Shown here piece by piece: positions 11,208 through 22,834 of a DNA stretch of 64,000 nucleotides. The stretch spans positions 325,493-389,492 of the forward strand of contig JAAHFX010000002.1 in NCBI GenBank assembly GCA_010672785.1, read 5' to 3'. Made by a program: the position numbers and the translations under genes. The DNA is from Sphaerospermopsis sp. SIO1G1. GTDB taxonomy: Bacteria; Cyanobacteriota; Cyanobacteriia; Cyanobacteriales; Nostocaceae. The first letter of the stretch is position 1. The number at the start of each line of letters is the position of its first letter. Below the pieces are notes generated by a model. That model saw only the letters and a program-made list of their open reading frames with translations. It ran no database searches and was not told the origin of the DNA.

Positions 11208-11675
11208 TTAAGTCATAATTTGTGCGATCGCAATTGTCATCGCTTTTGTTTCTGCTGGTAAGCGAAAAACTTGTTTAGGGACTAATAATTTGACTTCAGA
11301 TGTAATTTCTAATCCAGCCAGAATAGCTGATGCTTCAGCTACGCTTGGAGTCCCTAACTGCTGAATAAACTTTGGGTTAGGGTTAGGAACACAAACCCTA
11401 GCTAGAGTCTCTGCATTAAATGTTTTTAAAGGTAAATTATATATTCGACAAAATTCTCTGATAGCAATTTCTGAAAATTTAGTATTAATAGTTGCAATAC
11501 CAGCAATATCTTGATCAGAAAGTTGATATTGTTGAAATACTTGCATAATACCCATATCAACCAACTGTAAAGAAATTCCTTGTTGACAACCGATACCTAT
11601 CCAGAGCATTGATTTAAAGATGATGATATTACTTGACAGGTATAATTTACCCTTACCCATCAAGTATATTAACAA
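11208..11675 (-). CDS. Cobalamin biosynthesis CbiG C-terminal domain / CobE-like protein
   Basis: WIGIGCQQGISLQLVDMGI ... LKTFNAETLARVCVPNPNPKF ... GTPSVAEASAILAG. Confidence 0.8.
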   Translation of the reverse strand: MLIYLMGKGKLYLSSNIIIFKSMLWIGIGCQQGISLQLVDMGIMQVFQQYQLSDQDIAGIATINTKFSEIAIREFCRIYNLPLKTFNAETLARVCVPNPNPKFIQQLGTPSVAEASAILAGLEITSEVKLLVPKQVFRLPAETKAMTIAIAQIMT

Positions 11676-11882
11676 TTAATTACCCTTTTCAGCCAGTGCC
11701 TCTAAATGAAATGCCAGATTATTGAGTGCAAATTGGATTTCTGTACTATATGCAAGACTTTTCCATCTGGGAGTAGTTGCATGATCTAAAGCAGTCGTAT
11801 CTAAATATCTTGCAAACACAATCAATTTTTCTGAATCTGTATCGGCTGAGGCTAAATTGTCTAAAAATTCTTGAGGAGTCAT
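11676..11882 (-). CDS. Conserved hypothetical small protein
   Basis: 68 aa ORF ending directly upstream of the CbiG-like ORF start. Confidence 0.5.
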   Translation of the reverse strand: MTPQEFLDNLASADTDSEKLIVFARYLDTTALDHATTPRWKSLAYSTEIQFALNNLAFHLEALAEKGN

Positions 11883-11974
11883 GCTAGGGAAAACCTGTAA
11901 ATACTTGATTAGTTTTAATTTCCTCAGATTATAAATTCTATTTTATCAAAATTCTGTTCACAATAGTCTTAAAA

Positions 11975-12580
11975 TTACTTGAAATTAAAATCTTGGTAAT
12001 ATTGATTCAATGGTTTATACCAACCTTTAACTTTACACATAGTTTGCCCTGTTGTGAGCTTTTTATCTTGACTTGGTTCAGGATTAAGTGTCAGGAGATA
12101 CTGTATACTCAAACAGTATTTTTCCGTTTTTTGACAAAAACGCATTTCTTCAGAATTTTGTATTTCTGGTGTTTTTTGTTGATATAATTGTAAGCAATCT
12201 GCATATTGGCTAATTACAAACCCTGAGCGTAATAGCTGACTGTTTGATCTTGTATTACTATCTTGTGATAAAGAACTAGATTTCTTAACTTCTGATTCTG
12301 ATTGTTTTTTAGGTTGATTAAGGGTAGAACTTGATGTTCCAAGATTGGATTTATTAATTATGAACAATTCATAATTTCCAGAAAAGACTGAAATTATTTG
12401 ATTATATATCCAGACTGAAGCGAAAACACCAATTAATGAAATCACCAAAATACTAAAAGGATTAAACAATAGCTGCTGATGTTGCTGAATGTGTAAAACT
12501 TTGATCAGTAAAGGCAATATAAAATAGAAAATCAAGATCAGAGACAAAATACAAAAAACAAATATTCCAAGTATCAACAT
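11975..12580 (-). CDS. Hypothetical membrane protein
   Basis: 201 aa with two N-terminal hydrophobic segments. Confidence 0.5.
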   Translation of the reverse strand: MLILGIFVFCILSLILIFYFILPLLIKVLHIQQHQQLLFNPFSILVISLIGVFASVWIYNQIISVFSGNYELFIINKSNLGTSSSTLNQPKKQSESEVKKSSSLSQDSNTRSNSQLLRSGFVISQYADCLQLYQQKTPEIQNSEEMRFCQKTEKYCLSIQYLLTLNPEPSQDKKLTTGQTMCKVKGWYKPLNQYYQDFNFK

Positions 12581-12871
12581 TTTGGCATTCTAAACTCAGT
12601 TTTATAGCAGTTTTAAAAAACTTATAGTAGAATTCAGGAGTCGAGAGTAAAACTGGCTTGGTATCTACGTTCAAATCTTGATTTCGTATTATATCCTGTT
12701 TTAGGAATCATTGTAAATTTGTACCTCATTCGGACATGAGAAAGACAAAATAAAAAAATTGTGGCGGCTTCCTAGAAGGAATACCGCATAGATAATATCA
12801 ACATTAGTTGATAGCAGACTACTGATGACTGAATACTTAGAATACTTACTAAACAACTACTATCCTAGACT

Positions 12872-14299
12872 TTAAACAGGCTTTGCTTCTGGCAATAGAC
12901 GTTTGATACCTTGTTTAACAAAGGTTTCCAAAACAGCAACTCTTTGATTTTGTTGGAAAACTGTTTGCAAAACTTCACGTAGTTTTTCTAGGTTGAAACC
13001 ATTTCCTGTTTCTAATGCTATTTCTTGGAGTTCAAAATAAGCAACTAAACTTAAACCAGCAATTCTAGTTAAGTAAGCAGCACTTATACCTTCAACAACT
13101 CCTCCAGCTACAAAGGTAACAGCATTAGTTTTGAGAATACCTGTAACAGCTTTAGTAGATAATTCAACTAAACCCAACTTCAACATTAAACTTCCCATTG
13201 TTCCAGCTACTTGTTGTGCTTGTTCTAGGGACATTTTTTGTTGATAAATGTTACCTAAATCCATAACCATCTGAGCATTAATAGCCGCAGTTGCCAGGAT
13301 ATCTAAAGCTGGTACTGGGTTAGCAAAAGCAGCCGCAGCAGCAATCCCTTGATTTTGTTCTATGATTGGCTGTGAGCGATCACGTCTGATCTGATTTAAA
13401 CAGTTTTTTGCCTCAGCTTTGAGTAATAGCACCTTCCGCAACGTAGTTTTACAAATTAAATGTTGTGCTTGTGTAGATAAAATTTGTCCTAATTGTTGCT
13501 TCAAGTCTTGAATATTTGCTGCTGGTTGTTCCATCCATTCTTGAACAGAACCATCAGCTTCATGTTTTCTGACTTTGACTGGTAGAGGTGAAACAGCAGT
13601 ACCAACTACATTCCCACCAGTTTTTTGTTGCAAAGACTGTAAAATTAGATTTCTGTCGTCAGCAACGTACTGATCCTGTTTATTAAACACCAATAATTTT
13701 GGTTGTTTAAGTGCATTTAATTTTTGCCAAACTTGAAATTCTGAATCTGTCAAATCTCCATTAGTGAGAAATAAGACAACATCAGATGTTTGCAGCTCTG
13801 ACAAGATGAATGCATCAGAATTTACATCCAATTCCGCAAATAAAGGTGATGTTTCCACAAAATGCAAAGAATATTGGCATAAATCTTCTACATTTTTAAG
13901 AACTTGAATAAACGTACTTTTACCTACTGACTTACTACCTGTAATAGCAATTTGAATTTCTTTTCTATCTAACTCTAAATGTATTTGAGCTAGTTGTGCT
14001 TGCAAACTTGTAATCTGAGAGTGATCAACTGCTTCTTGTTTCAGTTGGTTAATTATCACTTCAGTCTTAGTGATACCGTCGTTTAGTTTTTCTAAGGCGT
14101 ATTCTACGGATATATCGTCTGGCAGTTCATCCACCTGGGGTTTATTTTGATTAAATAACCACAAACCCCCAACAACAGCAATAGCACTGAATAGGCCAAA
14201 CTTACCCACTTGGATAATCGAATCATGCCAACTATCTAACATCCACAGGGTGAAGGACAAACCGAGTCCGCCCAGCAATATTGGTTTATTTAACTTCAC
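12872..14299 (-). CDS. DUF697-type membrane-associated GTPase
   Basis: GSKSVGKSTFIQVL P-loop, NKQD G4 motif, Ala-rich C-terminal DUF697-like region. Confidence 0.75.
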   Translation of the reverse strand: MKLNKPILLGGLGLSFTLWMLDSWHDSIIQVGKFGLFSAIAVVGGLWLFNQNKPQVDELPDDISVEYALEKLNDGITKTEVIINQLKQEAVDHSQITSLQAQLAQIHLELDRKEIQIAITGSKSVGKSTFIQVLKNVEDLCQYSLHFVETSPLFAELDVNSDAFILSELQTSDVVLFLTNGDLTDSEFQVWQKLNALKQPKLLVFNKQDQYVADDRNLILQSLQQKTGGNVVGTAVSPLPVKVRKHEADGSVQEWMEQPAANIQDLKQQLGQILSTQAQHLICKTTLRKVLLLKAEAKNCLNQIRRDRSQPIIEQNQGIAAAAAFANPVPALDILATAAINAQMVMDLGNIYQQKMSLEQAQQVAGTMGSLMLKLGLVELSTKAVTGILKTNAVTFVAGGVVEGISAAYLTRIAGLSLVAYFELQEIALETGNGFNLEKLREVLQTVFQQNQRVAVLETFVKQGIKRLLPEAKPV

Positions 14300-14660
14300 A
14301 ATTTTGCCTCTTTGCGCTTTTGATGGCTTTATATTTACTTTACCTCAAAGACTGAGCCTAAACCTGAGTTGAAATCAAGTTTGTCTGCTATTGTTAACAG
14401 TCTTTTTCAGATTCTTTTAAAGTAATTTACAACCATAAGTGCTAGATTGGCTGATGATAATATTACCAAAATCTTTCTGAAAATTCAATCAAATCGAACC
14501 ACAGCATAGATAAACTTTCATATCCTGAATATTTAATAAAAAAAATGACCCCAACTTTGTACTTGTCAGGGCTGGTAAATAGTTATTGTGTTGTTTACCA
14601 ATGCTTACAAATTTTCAGAATTTATAACCACCATTGATGACATAACCTGGCAAATAATTA

Positions 14661-15470
14661 TTAGTTGTGCTGCATTTTTTGACGACGACGAAGTAAAGTC
14701 ATGCCTGCTACTGCTCCTAAACCTAAAATAGTAGTAGGTTCAGGTACTTTGGCTTTATGATCACCACCTCTGGCAATTACTTTAAAATCAGGTCCATTAA
14801 AAGTTTCATCAGCAGTCAGTCTTAAACCACTGAGTCCACTTACTCCTAATTCATCGAGATTGATACCCCAAGAACCAACTCTTTGAGCCGAACCAATTTC
14901 CCCTGTATTGATGTTAAATCCAGCAAAGTTACTATTAAAACGTGTCTCTGTAATTTTTTTGTAATTACCAATTACATTTCCGTTTGCATCCAAGGCCTGA
15001 ATACCTAAATCGCTATTCATTCCTCGTTCCCAGAAAAATAGACTATCTAAGCCAGAATTATCTTGTCTGATCTGATGCTCAAAGAATACATCTATCTTGA
15101 AAGAACCAACATCTTCTGTATCAATAATATTGTTGAGGTTATCAGTTCCTAAAAACGCAGTAATAGCTTCGTTGTCAGGCGCTTCTGCTGGTAATCTTGG
15201 AGTGGAAACATTGTCACCTCTATCTGTACTGGCTGCACCACTATTTGGATTGCTTGTTCTGGGTGTGTTGTATTGGATAATAGTTCTATCTACAAAAGAA
15301 AAGTCACTAAATACAGTTCCATTTTGGGTGATAGAATTTAAGACCACATCATTAGTTGGATCTGTGTATGTAATATTGCTAGTGAAATTAGCGGCTTTTG
15401 CAGAGCCAGCACCAGTAAAAGCCCCAGCAACTAGTAAACTAATAGAAAAAGCTGCACCTTTGATCTTCAT
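14661..15470 (-). CDS. PEP-CTERM exosortase-dependent surface protein
   Basis: KVPEPTTILGLGAVAGMTLLRRRQKM C-terminus; signal peptide SLLVAGAFTGAGSAKA. Confidence 0.85.
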   Translation of the reverse strand: MKIKGAAFSISLLVAGAFTGAGSAKAANFTSNITYTDPTNDVVLNSITQNGTVFSDFSFVDRTIIQYNTPRTSNPNSGAASTDRGDNVSTPRLPAEAPDNEAITAFLGTDNLNNIIDTEDVGSFKIDVFFEHQIRQDNSGLDSLFFWERGMNSDLGIQALDANGNVIGNYKKITETRFNSNFAGFNINTGEIGSAQRVGSWGINLDELGVSGLSGLRLTADETFNGPDFKVIARGGDHKAKVPEPTTILGLGAVAGMTLLRRRQKMQHN

Positions 15471-16013
15471 AAAAATACTCCGGAATGATAAGTAAGTAGT
15501 CAGTAGTGTTGTTTAGATAACCTTTATCAGTTCTTTTTGGTTTGAACTTACTGCTTATTATCAGGAGTTAGGTTCATGTTTGTAATCAGGAAAAATGCGG
15601 GTATATCACCGCTCTGATCAAAGTTAGGGGAAAATATTTATTTGGGTTTATATTAATCTCTACTTTATATTTTGTCCGTACAATCACTATTGTCTGGTGC
15701 ATAAAATAACTTTATATTATTTACGTATTTACCAATAATTTGGTTATAACTCAGTAATGGTTGATTTCTAGGTAACTTTTGCGTCATTTACATACGCATA
15801 TAGATTACTCAAGATTGCCAGAATAATAGTCAATTAATTAAAACTTGAGTATCAATAAGAGGTATTAATTAAGTATTAATTGGGTTTTACAAGTTCAAGA
15901 AATAATTGCTGCTCAACTTTTGCTCTATTTTTTAGTCAAAATTTCAGTATTATGTCGGTATAAATACTTCCAAAATTACCAGGGCATGGATGATTGTTAT
16001 CTAAGGATTGACG

Positions 16014-16033
16014 GAGTATATATGAATATACTC
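16014..16033. promoter_or_regulatory. Inverted repeat in long intergenic region
   Basis: GAGTATAT-ATGA-ATATACTC perfect 8-bp arms. Confidence 0.5.
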
Positions 16034-16388
16034 ACAATATACTTACTTGGTACTTAAGATGAAGCATATATGAAGAAGACATTTATTTAAGGAAGGTATA
16101 GTTTTCACGAAAAGCTTTTACATAAAAGTTTGCGGGCTGTAAATTAAAATAAAACATTAAAACAAAAATAATTAATAAAATAAAAGTACAATAAAGTTTA
16201 TTTGTAAGTAAAAGCAATGTTAACCTATAATCCTACAAGTACAGAAATTAAGCATTTTAACGAAGTGTGAGGACTAGGGAGCAGGGTGTAACCTGCCTCA
16301 TTAATCAGTCTCAAACCTTTGATTGGTGAATATTTCGGCTTTATTTAGCAAACCTTCAAAAGTGTAAAAACCGCAGAAAACCGAAAAT

Positions 16389-16404
16389 AAATGACTAGTC
16401 ATTT
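16389..16404. promoter_or_regulatory. Perfect 16-bp palindrome upstream of permease gene
   Basis: AAATGACTAGTCATTT. Confidence 0.5.
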
Positions 16405-16672
16405 CAGTTATTAGTTATCAGTTTCAGTACCTCTAGCTGAAGTAGGAGGCTTTAAACTAAAACTTTTCGTTAATCTCCAGTTTTGCCTTTTACTTATCTT
16501 CATGAATCATATCAAGACACCCAAAATCCATATAAATTTATCCTCAGCATCTCTAGCAGTAATTGATGATGAGGCATAATAGTATTTACTTTTTTAGCCT
16601 TGCTTGTAATACTGGTTTAGATAAAATGAACAGCTTGACCCCTAAAAATTCAAAACCGCTTTTGACTGCGAC

Positions 16673-17731
16673 ATGATAATCAATCAACTGAACAATGGTT
16701 TTACCCTATTTCTAAGTCTGCTAGTCGAGGCGATGCCTTTTTTACTGCTAGGTGTATTATTCTCCAGTGTCCTACTGTTTTTCATTGATGAAGGTAGACT
16801 GGTAGACATCATGCCCAGAAATCCACTACTGGGAGCATTAGTTGGTAGTATGATCGGGTTTTTGTTTCCCGTATGTGAATGCGGTAATGTACCTGTAGCC
16901 CGAAGATTATTAATGAAGGGAGTACCTACACCAGTAGCAATTGGATTTTTATTAGCAGCACCAACCATTAACCCTATTGTGATTTGGGCGACTTGGACAG
17001 CTTTCCGAGATCAACCGGAAATAGTAGTTTTGAGAGTCCTTTTATCTCTAACCATTGCTACTATTATTGGAGTAGTATTTAGTTTTCAGAAAGACCTGAG
17101 TCCCTATTTACAACCTGCACTGGTTCGTTATCTGAAATTTAACCCTCCCGTAAAACAAGAAAAAAAACGCAAAGGGAAACGCCAACAATTAGAACAAGAG
17201 TCAGGTGTAAGCATTCTACAATCAGGAAATTATATTCTGGGTGGGAAAACAGGTATATCTACAAGAATAGGGACAAAATATCAACAAAGCGATCCCACAA
17301 ACTACAGTACAAATACCTCTGTTAAAGCTAAACTCCGCTTAGTGTTAGACAACGTGGTTCAAGAATTACGAGAATTGGGAGGAGTAATGATCATCGGTAG
17401 TGCGATCGCCGCCTCAGTTCAAGTTTTAGCACCTCGTGAATTCATTCTTAGTTTGGGAGCAAGTCCAATTACATCAATTTCGGCTATGTTGGTACTAGCA
17501 GCAGTTGTATCAATTTGTTCCACCGTTGATTCCTTCTTTGCACTTTCCTTCGCTTCAACTTTTACCAGTGGCTCTTTATTAGCATTTCTCGTATTTGGCC
17601 CAATGATTGATATTAAAGGTGTGGGTTTAATGTTATCAATTTTTAAACCTCAAGCCTTGTTTTATCTGTTTATTTTGGCCGGACAACTAGCATTTTTATT
17701 TACTTTATTCTTGAACTTGTACGTAATGTAA
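16673..17731 (+). CDS. DUF318-type permease
   Basis: FLFPVCECGNVPVARRLLMKGVPTPVAIGFLLAAPTINPIVIWATW, multiple TM segments. Confidence 0.85.
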   Translation: MIINQLNNGFTLFLSLLVEAMPFLLLGVLFSSVLLFFIDEGRLVDIMPRNPLLGALVGSMIGFLFPVCECGNVPVARRLLMKGVPTPVAIGFLLAAPTINPIVIWATWTAFRDQPEIVVLRVLLSLTIATIIGVVFSFQKDLSPYLQPALVRYLKFNPPVKQEKKRKGKRQQLEQESGVSILQSGNYILGGKTGISTRIGTKYQQSDPTNYSTNTSVKAKLRLVLDNVVQELRELGGVMIIGSAIAASVQVLAPREFILSLGASPITSISAMLVLAAVVSICSTVDSFFALSFASTFTSGSLLAFLVFGPMIDIKGVGLMLSIFKPQALFYLFILAGQLAFLFTLFLNLYVM

Positions 17732-17824
17732 AACCCGTAAGTTGTCAGCTGTGCAGAATTAATAGTGGCTCATCACTGACAACTTACACAACTTAAATTA
17801 TCAATTTCAGAAATCATAGGGGCA

Positions 17825-18592
17825 ATGAAAAATTCACGCGCAAAAGTCAAAAGTATATTACTCCCTTGGCTGGATGTGGCAGCAATTACAGCTTGGGGTG
17901 CTGTGATGCTGAAATACTGGCTCACTGAAAAACTCCAGTTATTAATTCACCCAGATTTCTTTTGGTTAGTTATTTCTGGTGGTATTGGTTTGTTAATTAT
18001 TGGTATTGCCAAAGGTGTGCAACTATGGAATCATCGCCGCCGTTCTGAACCAATTAATAATCAACAGCATATCAACGTATTTCCCCCTGGATGGAGTAGT
18101 GCTATATTGCTCACTACAGCTATTTTAGGATTTATTATTACTCCCCGTGTCTTCGCTTCCCAAACAGCATTAGAAAGGGGAATTACCGAATTACTAGGAG
18201 CTACACGCGCCCAACCTCAAGCCTTCCGTGCTAACACTCGCCCAGAAGAGCGATCGCTAATAGATTGGATACGCACACTAAATGTATATCCAGAACCAGA
18301 TGATCATGCAGGTAAAAAAGTTAAAGTCAAAGGATTTGTGATTCATCCCCCAGAACTAGATCAAGAACATTTAGTACTGGCTAGATTCATTATCACTTGC
18401 TGTGCCGCAGATGCTTATCCTGTCGGTTTACCAGTTCAACTACCAGATAGTCGAGATAAATATCCACCTGATACCTGGTTAGAAGTGGAAGGACAAATGA
18501 TTACTGAAACAGTAGCAAATAAACGTCAACTCACCATTCAAGCTAAATCTCTCAAAGAAATTCCTCAACCTAAAAATCCATATGGTTTCTAA
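17825..18592 (+). CDS. TIGR03943-family putative permease subunit
   Basis: Adjacent to the DUF318 permease; FIITCCAADAYPVGLPVQ motif and N-terminal TM segments. Confidence 0.8.
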   Translation: MKNSRAKVKSILLPWLDVAAITAWGAVMLKYWLTEKLQLLIHPDFFWLVISGGIGLLIIGIAKGVQLWNHRRRSEPINNQQHINVFPPGWSSAILLTTAILGFIITPRVFASQTALERGITELLGATRAQPQAFRANTRPEERSLIDWIRTLNVYPEPDDHAGKKVKVKGFVIHPPELDQEHLVLARFIITCCAADAYPVGLPVQLPDSRDKYPPDTWLEVEGQMITETVANKRQLTIQAKSLKEIPQPKNPYGF

Positions 18593-18868
18593 GTAATGGG
18601 GAGATGGGGAGATGGGGAGATGGGGAGAAGGATTTTTATTAATCAGGACTTATGGAAAGTATCTCTTGTAACCCTCATTCCTCTGTGTTCTCTGTGCCTC
18701 TGTGGTTCGATTATTCTATAACCTTTAATGACAAATGACAAATGACTAATAAATACCCAAGCACAATTAGGGGTTGCTGAAAAAGTGTTTCCGAGGGGGG
18801 GAGGTGACAGGTGACAGGTGACAGGTGACAGTTTTGGAGAGTGAGTAAGTTTCAATTTTCACCCCAAG

Positions 18869-18972
18869 TGCAAGGTTTTTAAGCATTAATCTTCAAATAT
18901 CTTGCACTTTTTTAATTTAAAATTGCCTCAAGTCCTCTACCTGTAATGTTTTCATCTTTATTCAGCAAGTCC
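18869..18972. mobile_element. Dispersed element, family B
   Basis: caaggtttttaag...cttgcacttttttaatttaaaattgcctcaagtcctctacctgtaatgttttcatctttattcagcaag, shared with 32581 and 59859 regions. Confidence 0.6.
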
Positions 18973-19352
18973 CAATTAATTGCACATATTGATTGAAAAC
19001 AGAATTTCCTGTATTACTCACCTATATTACTCACCTATTCCCTGAAACCTATTCCCTCTTACCGAGTGACAAGAGAGCTAAAGTGAAGACAGGGTATAGG
19101 GTGTAGAGTGTAAGGTATAGGAAAAATTAACTCTTGAAAAATCCCAACCCAACATCGGGAAAGCATCAAAAGGCTGATTATGGGGACTGACAAGAAATAA
19201 ATCAACCCAATTGCAGTCGCCTCCTGAAGACAATTAATTTTTTTCTCCCTGCACCCTGCCTAGTTTTTATCTTCCCTGTTCCCTGTTCCCAATTCCCTGT
19301 TCCCTCTCCTAACTATGAAATTTATTTTGCACGACTACTTAACTAATTACCA

Positions 19353-20891
19353 ATGATTAAATCATATAAATCTTTTAAACCATTAGATCGTGTGGCGATC
19401 GCCATGATGATTATATTAAGCATACTGATCAGTTTGATGATCTCGCAAGGTGATGTCGTCAGACCGAAAGTTCGCAGTTTTTCTTGGGAAAATAAACGCA
19501 TTGGTGCTGAGGATACAGCTTTTAGTGTAACTTTTAGCCGTCCAATGGATACAAAAAGTGTAGAAAAAAATTTAAAAGTATGTCCTGTCAGTGAGATTAA
19601 TGATGCAGAAAATTCCAAAGACTGTCTAGTTCTCCCAGGTAAGATCAGTTGGGCTGGACGCAGGATGGTTTATACTCTGATTACTCCCGCACCTTATGGT
19701 ACTGACTATCAAGTCACTTTACAGGGAGCAAACGATAAATTTTCAGAAACAGAATCAAAAAAAAGAGAAATACAACCCTTTGTTGGTAAATTCAGTACCA
19801 GAAACCGCGCCCTAATTTATATAGGTGCAGACGAAGAACAGAAAGGTAAGTTGGTACTCTACAACCTTACCCAAGAACAAAAAAAGGTACTCACTCCCAA
19901 AGATTTGATTGTGATGGATTTTGAACCATTTCCCAATGGCGAAAAAATCTTATTTTCTGCCCGCTCTGCCAAAAATCCTGATTTACTCTCCGCTCAAATC
20001 TACACAGTTACCACCGGAATCACTCACAAGAGTAATCTAGAACCAGAAGCAGCAGGTAAAATTGACCTGATTTTAGATAATAAAGACTATCAAAACCTCA
20101 AATTTGACCTATCCCCTGATGGACAAACAATAGTAATTCAAAGAGGTAAAAGAGATAATCCTGGGGATTTTGGGCTATGGTATGTATCAACAAGTGAGAA
20201 TGATAACAGAGAACAACCCACTGCTAACCGCTTAAAAAGCCAGCCAGGAGGAGACTTTTTAATTACACCAGATAGTAAAGCTGTGGCAGTTGCTCAAGGA
20301 CAAGGAACAGCTATTGTCTCCTTAGAAGGGGATAGCAGCAAACCACTGGATTTTTTACCTCAATTTGGTTTAGTACAAGCTTTTGCCAAAGATGGTTCTC
20401 AGGCAGCAATGGTGAAATTTAACACCGACTACACCAGAGATTTATTTTTGGTAACAAATCAAGGTACACAAAAACAACTATTAAAAACAACAGGTTCAAT
20501 TTTGGGGTGTCATTTTGATCCAGCTTCACCGACTCTTTATTGTTTATTGACACAACTTATATCTCAAGAACAGTACATAGAACAGCCTTATTTAGTAACT
20601 ATCAATCTCAAAACTCTAGAACAAAAACCTTTGTTGATGTTACCTCCAGCCCAAAGAAATGTACGAATGAGTTTAGCTCCAGATGGTTTAGGAATTTTAT
20701 TTGATCAAATAGTTTATATGGAAAATAATATTCAACTACCAACTAATGTCTTAAAAACTAACGATGGCGCACCAATCGCTACTAGTGGTTTGTGGTTAAT
20801 GCCTTTATTACCTAGTGCAAATCCAACAGATGTCAATATCAAGCCAGAACAATTACCTCTGATCGGGTTTCATCCCCAGTGGTTACCATGA
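19353..20891 (+). CDS. Hypothetical protein with N-terminal Ig-like and TolB/beta-propeller-like regions
   Basis: Signal anchor, FSVTFSRPMD Ig-like motif, repeated LSPDGQT / LAPDGLG propeller-like motifs. Confidence 0.6.
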   Translation: MIKSYKSFKPLDRVAIAMMIILSILISLMISQGDVVRPKVRSFSWENKRIGAEDTAFSVTFSRPMDTKSVEKNLKVCPVSEINDAENSKDCLVLPGKISWAGRRMVYTLITPAPYGTDYQVTLQGANDKFSETESKKREIQPFVGKFSTRNRALIYIGADEEQKGKLVLYNLTQEQKKVLTPKDLIVMDFEPFPNGEKILFSARSAKNPDLLSAQIYTVTTGITHKSNLEPEAAGKIDLILDNKDYQNLKFDLSPDGQTIVIQRGKRDNPGDFGLWYVSTSENDNREQPTANRLKSQPGGDFLITPDSKAVAVAQGQGTAIVSLEGDSSKPLDFLPQFGLVQAFAKDGSQAAMVKFNTDYTRDLFLVTNQGTQKQLLKTTGSILGCHFDPASPTLYCLLTQLISQEQYIEQPYLVTINLKTLEQKPLLMLPPAQRNVRMSLAPDGLGILFDQIVYMENNIQLPTNVLKTNDGAPIATSGLWLMPLLPSANPTDVNIKPEQLPLIGFHPQWLP

Positions 20892-21271
20892 CAGTTATCA
20901 GTTATCAGTTTTCAGTTTTCAGGTGTTTTTTCTTTCCTTAACTTCCTGTAACTTTTTGCTTGTGACTCCTGTCTCTATAAACGTCAAGTAGGTTCACACC
21001 CTCTACCCCAGATTTACCACAAGGCTACATCATAGATTAAAGACAAAGATGCAAGCAACAAAAAATCAGAGGTCAAAAGGACTGAAATTCTTCAGGGTTA
21101 TAGTTTTCTGACCTTTATCTCCGATTTGGCAGCTTTCTCAGACTAGCCAGTAATGCTGAAAGAGAGTTAAACTTGGCTTCTAGAGGGAATCTATTACCTC
21201 GTAGTTAAACATACTGGATCAGCAGTCCTGGCATGAGCTTTGTTGAATATTTTTAAGTAGGTGGGTCAAGA

Positions 21272-22834
21272 GTGATGAATATAGCTGACACCTCAAACAA
21301 TGGCACAGCAAAAGAAATTTTAAATTCTGCAAATTCGTCGGAGTTAGAACAGACAAATTGCCCTTTTTACTCTGTGTTGAATGATGAAAATAAGGCCGGA
21401 AGTAATTTGCCACTCCTGAACCCAGCAACAGATGACTTGCAAGATCAACCTCAACAAGACTGGATTGCAGAACCTGATATTGAAAAACAAATTCAAGTAG
21501 ATTCAGAGTTTCAAAAGTTGCTGATTTTAAATGGACAGTTACAAGCGGCTAATGATAATTTGTATGCTCAAGTGGAGCAGTTAAAACAAGAGTTAGCAGA
21601 AGCTGAAAAGATTCTACAGTGGCAGAAGAAACGTTCCACTGTGACTGAATCTATATTAAGTCAGCAAGCTCAAGATTTAACTACTTCCCAGAAACAAATA
21701 CATTCTCTGTTCCAACAATTGGAAGCGGCTACACAAACTGTGCATAATCAGGAAATGTTTATCAATACTCACAAGTCACAGTTGCAAATTAGTCAAGAAC
21801 GAGTAGCTCAGTTGGAACGAGAATGCACGCTGTTACAAACTAAGTACAGTGAACAATCCCAGAATTTATTGTCTTCAGAAAATACCTGTAGGGAACTAAG
21901 TACTCGCTTAATTCGTCAACAACGTCAGACTTTACAGTTTAAAGCTGCACTGGAAAAATGTCTGGATACTACTGTTCCCAATTCTGATTCTCTGGATGAT
22001 GAGCAGTATTATCCTCATGATGTCACTATTAGAAGTACGAGATTTTCGAGGAAAGCACGATCTTTATTTTCTTATGGCCAACCTATTCAACCTTGGTCTG
22101 CTGAAGAGGATGGTGTAGCTGATAATTGTCATAGTGTGGATCAACATTTAGATAATTTCTGGATGCAGGATTCTATTCCAGATTCCTATTCATCAGATCA
22201 CTCTGATCCAGTTTCTACACCTAAAAATTTAACTGATTTAACTGATGATCAGCAAATCTCAGCATCAATCCCAGAGGTGGCGGAATTTGATGAGCAGATG
22301 ATTGATACTACCCCTGTTCCAGAGTCTAATTTGGATAGACAACTGGAAAGTTTGATTGATATGTTTTTCACTTCACCGACATCATCACATCCACTGACAG
22401 TTACAGAAAATCTCAGTGACTATCAAGATCAGACTACGCTTCAGAACGGGGAAATCCTACCATTAGAATCTACACCTGAGCAGCAAGAAAAAATTACAGA
22501 AGAGTTCCAAAATCTAGATCCTACCTCTGATCAAGATACTGATGTTTCTTCACTAACAGATTTGACACTGATGTTATATCATGAATCATTGGTCAATGAT
22601 TCTGTTCCAGAACAACAAGATCATTTTTCAGCAGATTTAGAGACTCAAGATTATTGGTCAGATTCAAGTTTTGATGATTTGAATTTACAGTCTCCAGGAG
22701 AATATTATTTGCATAATCAATCTCCTTCACCATTGATTTATCCCCAGCGCCCACCAAAAGGCCGAAAGTCTCTAGCTTCTGTGGAGTTACCTAATTTCCC
22801 TTCTTCAGAGAATGGTCAAAAGTCTGATGACTAG
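21272..22834 (+). CDS. Hypothetical coiled-coil protein
   Basis: 520 aa; long Gln/Glu-rich heptad region followed by an acidic Ser-rich tail. Confidence 0.6.
   Translation: MMNIADTSNNGTAKEILNSANSSELEQTNCPFYSVLNDENKAGSNLPLLNPATDDLQDQPQQDWIAEPDIEKQIQVDSEFQKLLILNGQLQAANDNLYAQVEQLKQELAEAEKILQWQKKRSTVTESILSQQAQDLTTSQKQIHSLFQQLEAATQTVHNQEMFINTHKSQLQISQERVAQLERECTLLQTKYSEQSQNLLSSENTCRELSTRLIRQQRQTLQFKAALEKCLDTTVPNSDSLDDEQYYPHDVTIRSTRFSRKARSLFSYGQPIQPWSAEEDGVADNCHSVDQHLDNFWMQDSIPDSYSSDHSDPVSTPKNLTDLTDDQQISASIPEVAEFDEQMIDTTPVPESNLDRQLESLIDMFFTSPTSSHPLTVTENLSDYQDQTTLQNGEILPLESTPEQQEKITEEFQNLDPTSDQDTDVSSLTDLTLMLYHESLVNDSVPEQQDHFSADLETQDYWSDSSFDDLNLQSPGEYYLHNQSPSPLIYPQRPPKGRKSLASVELPNFPSSENGQKSDD

Noticed and set aside
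11208-11675. Cobalamin riboswitch near the CbiG-like gene
   Set aside because: No B12-box-like conserved core recognised upstream; not claimed without a covariance search.
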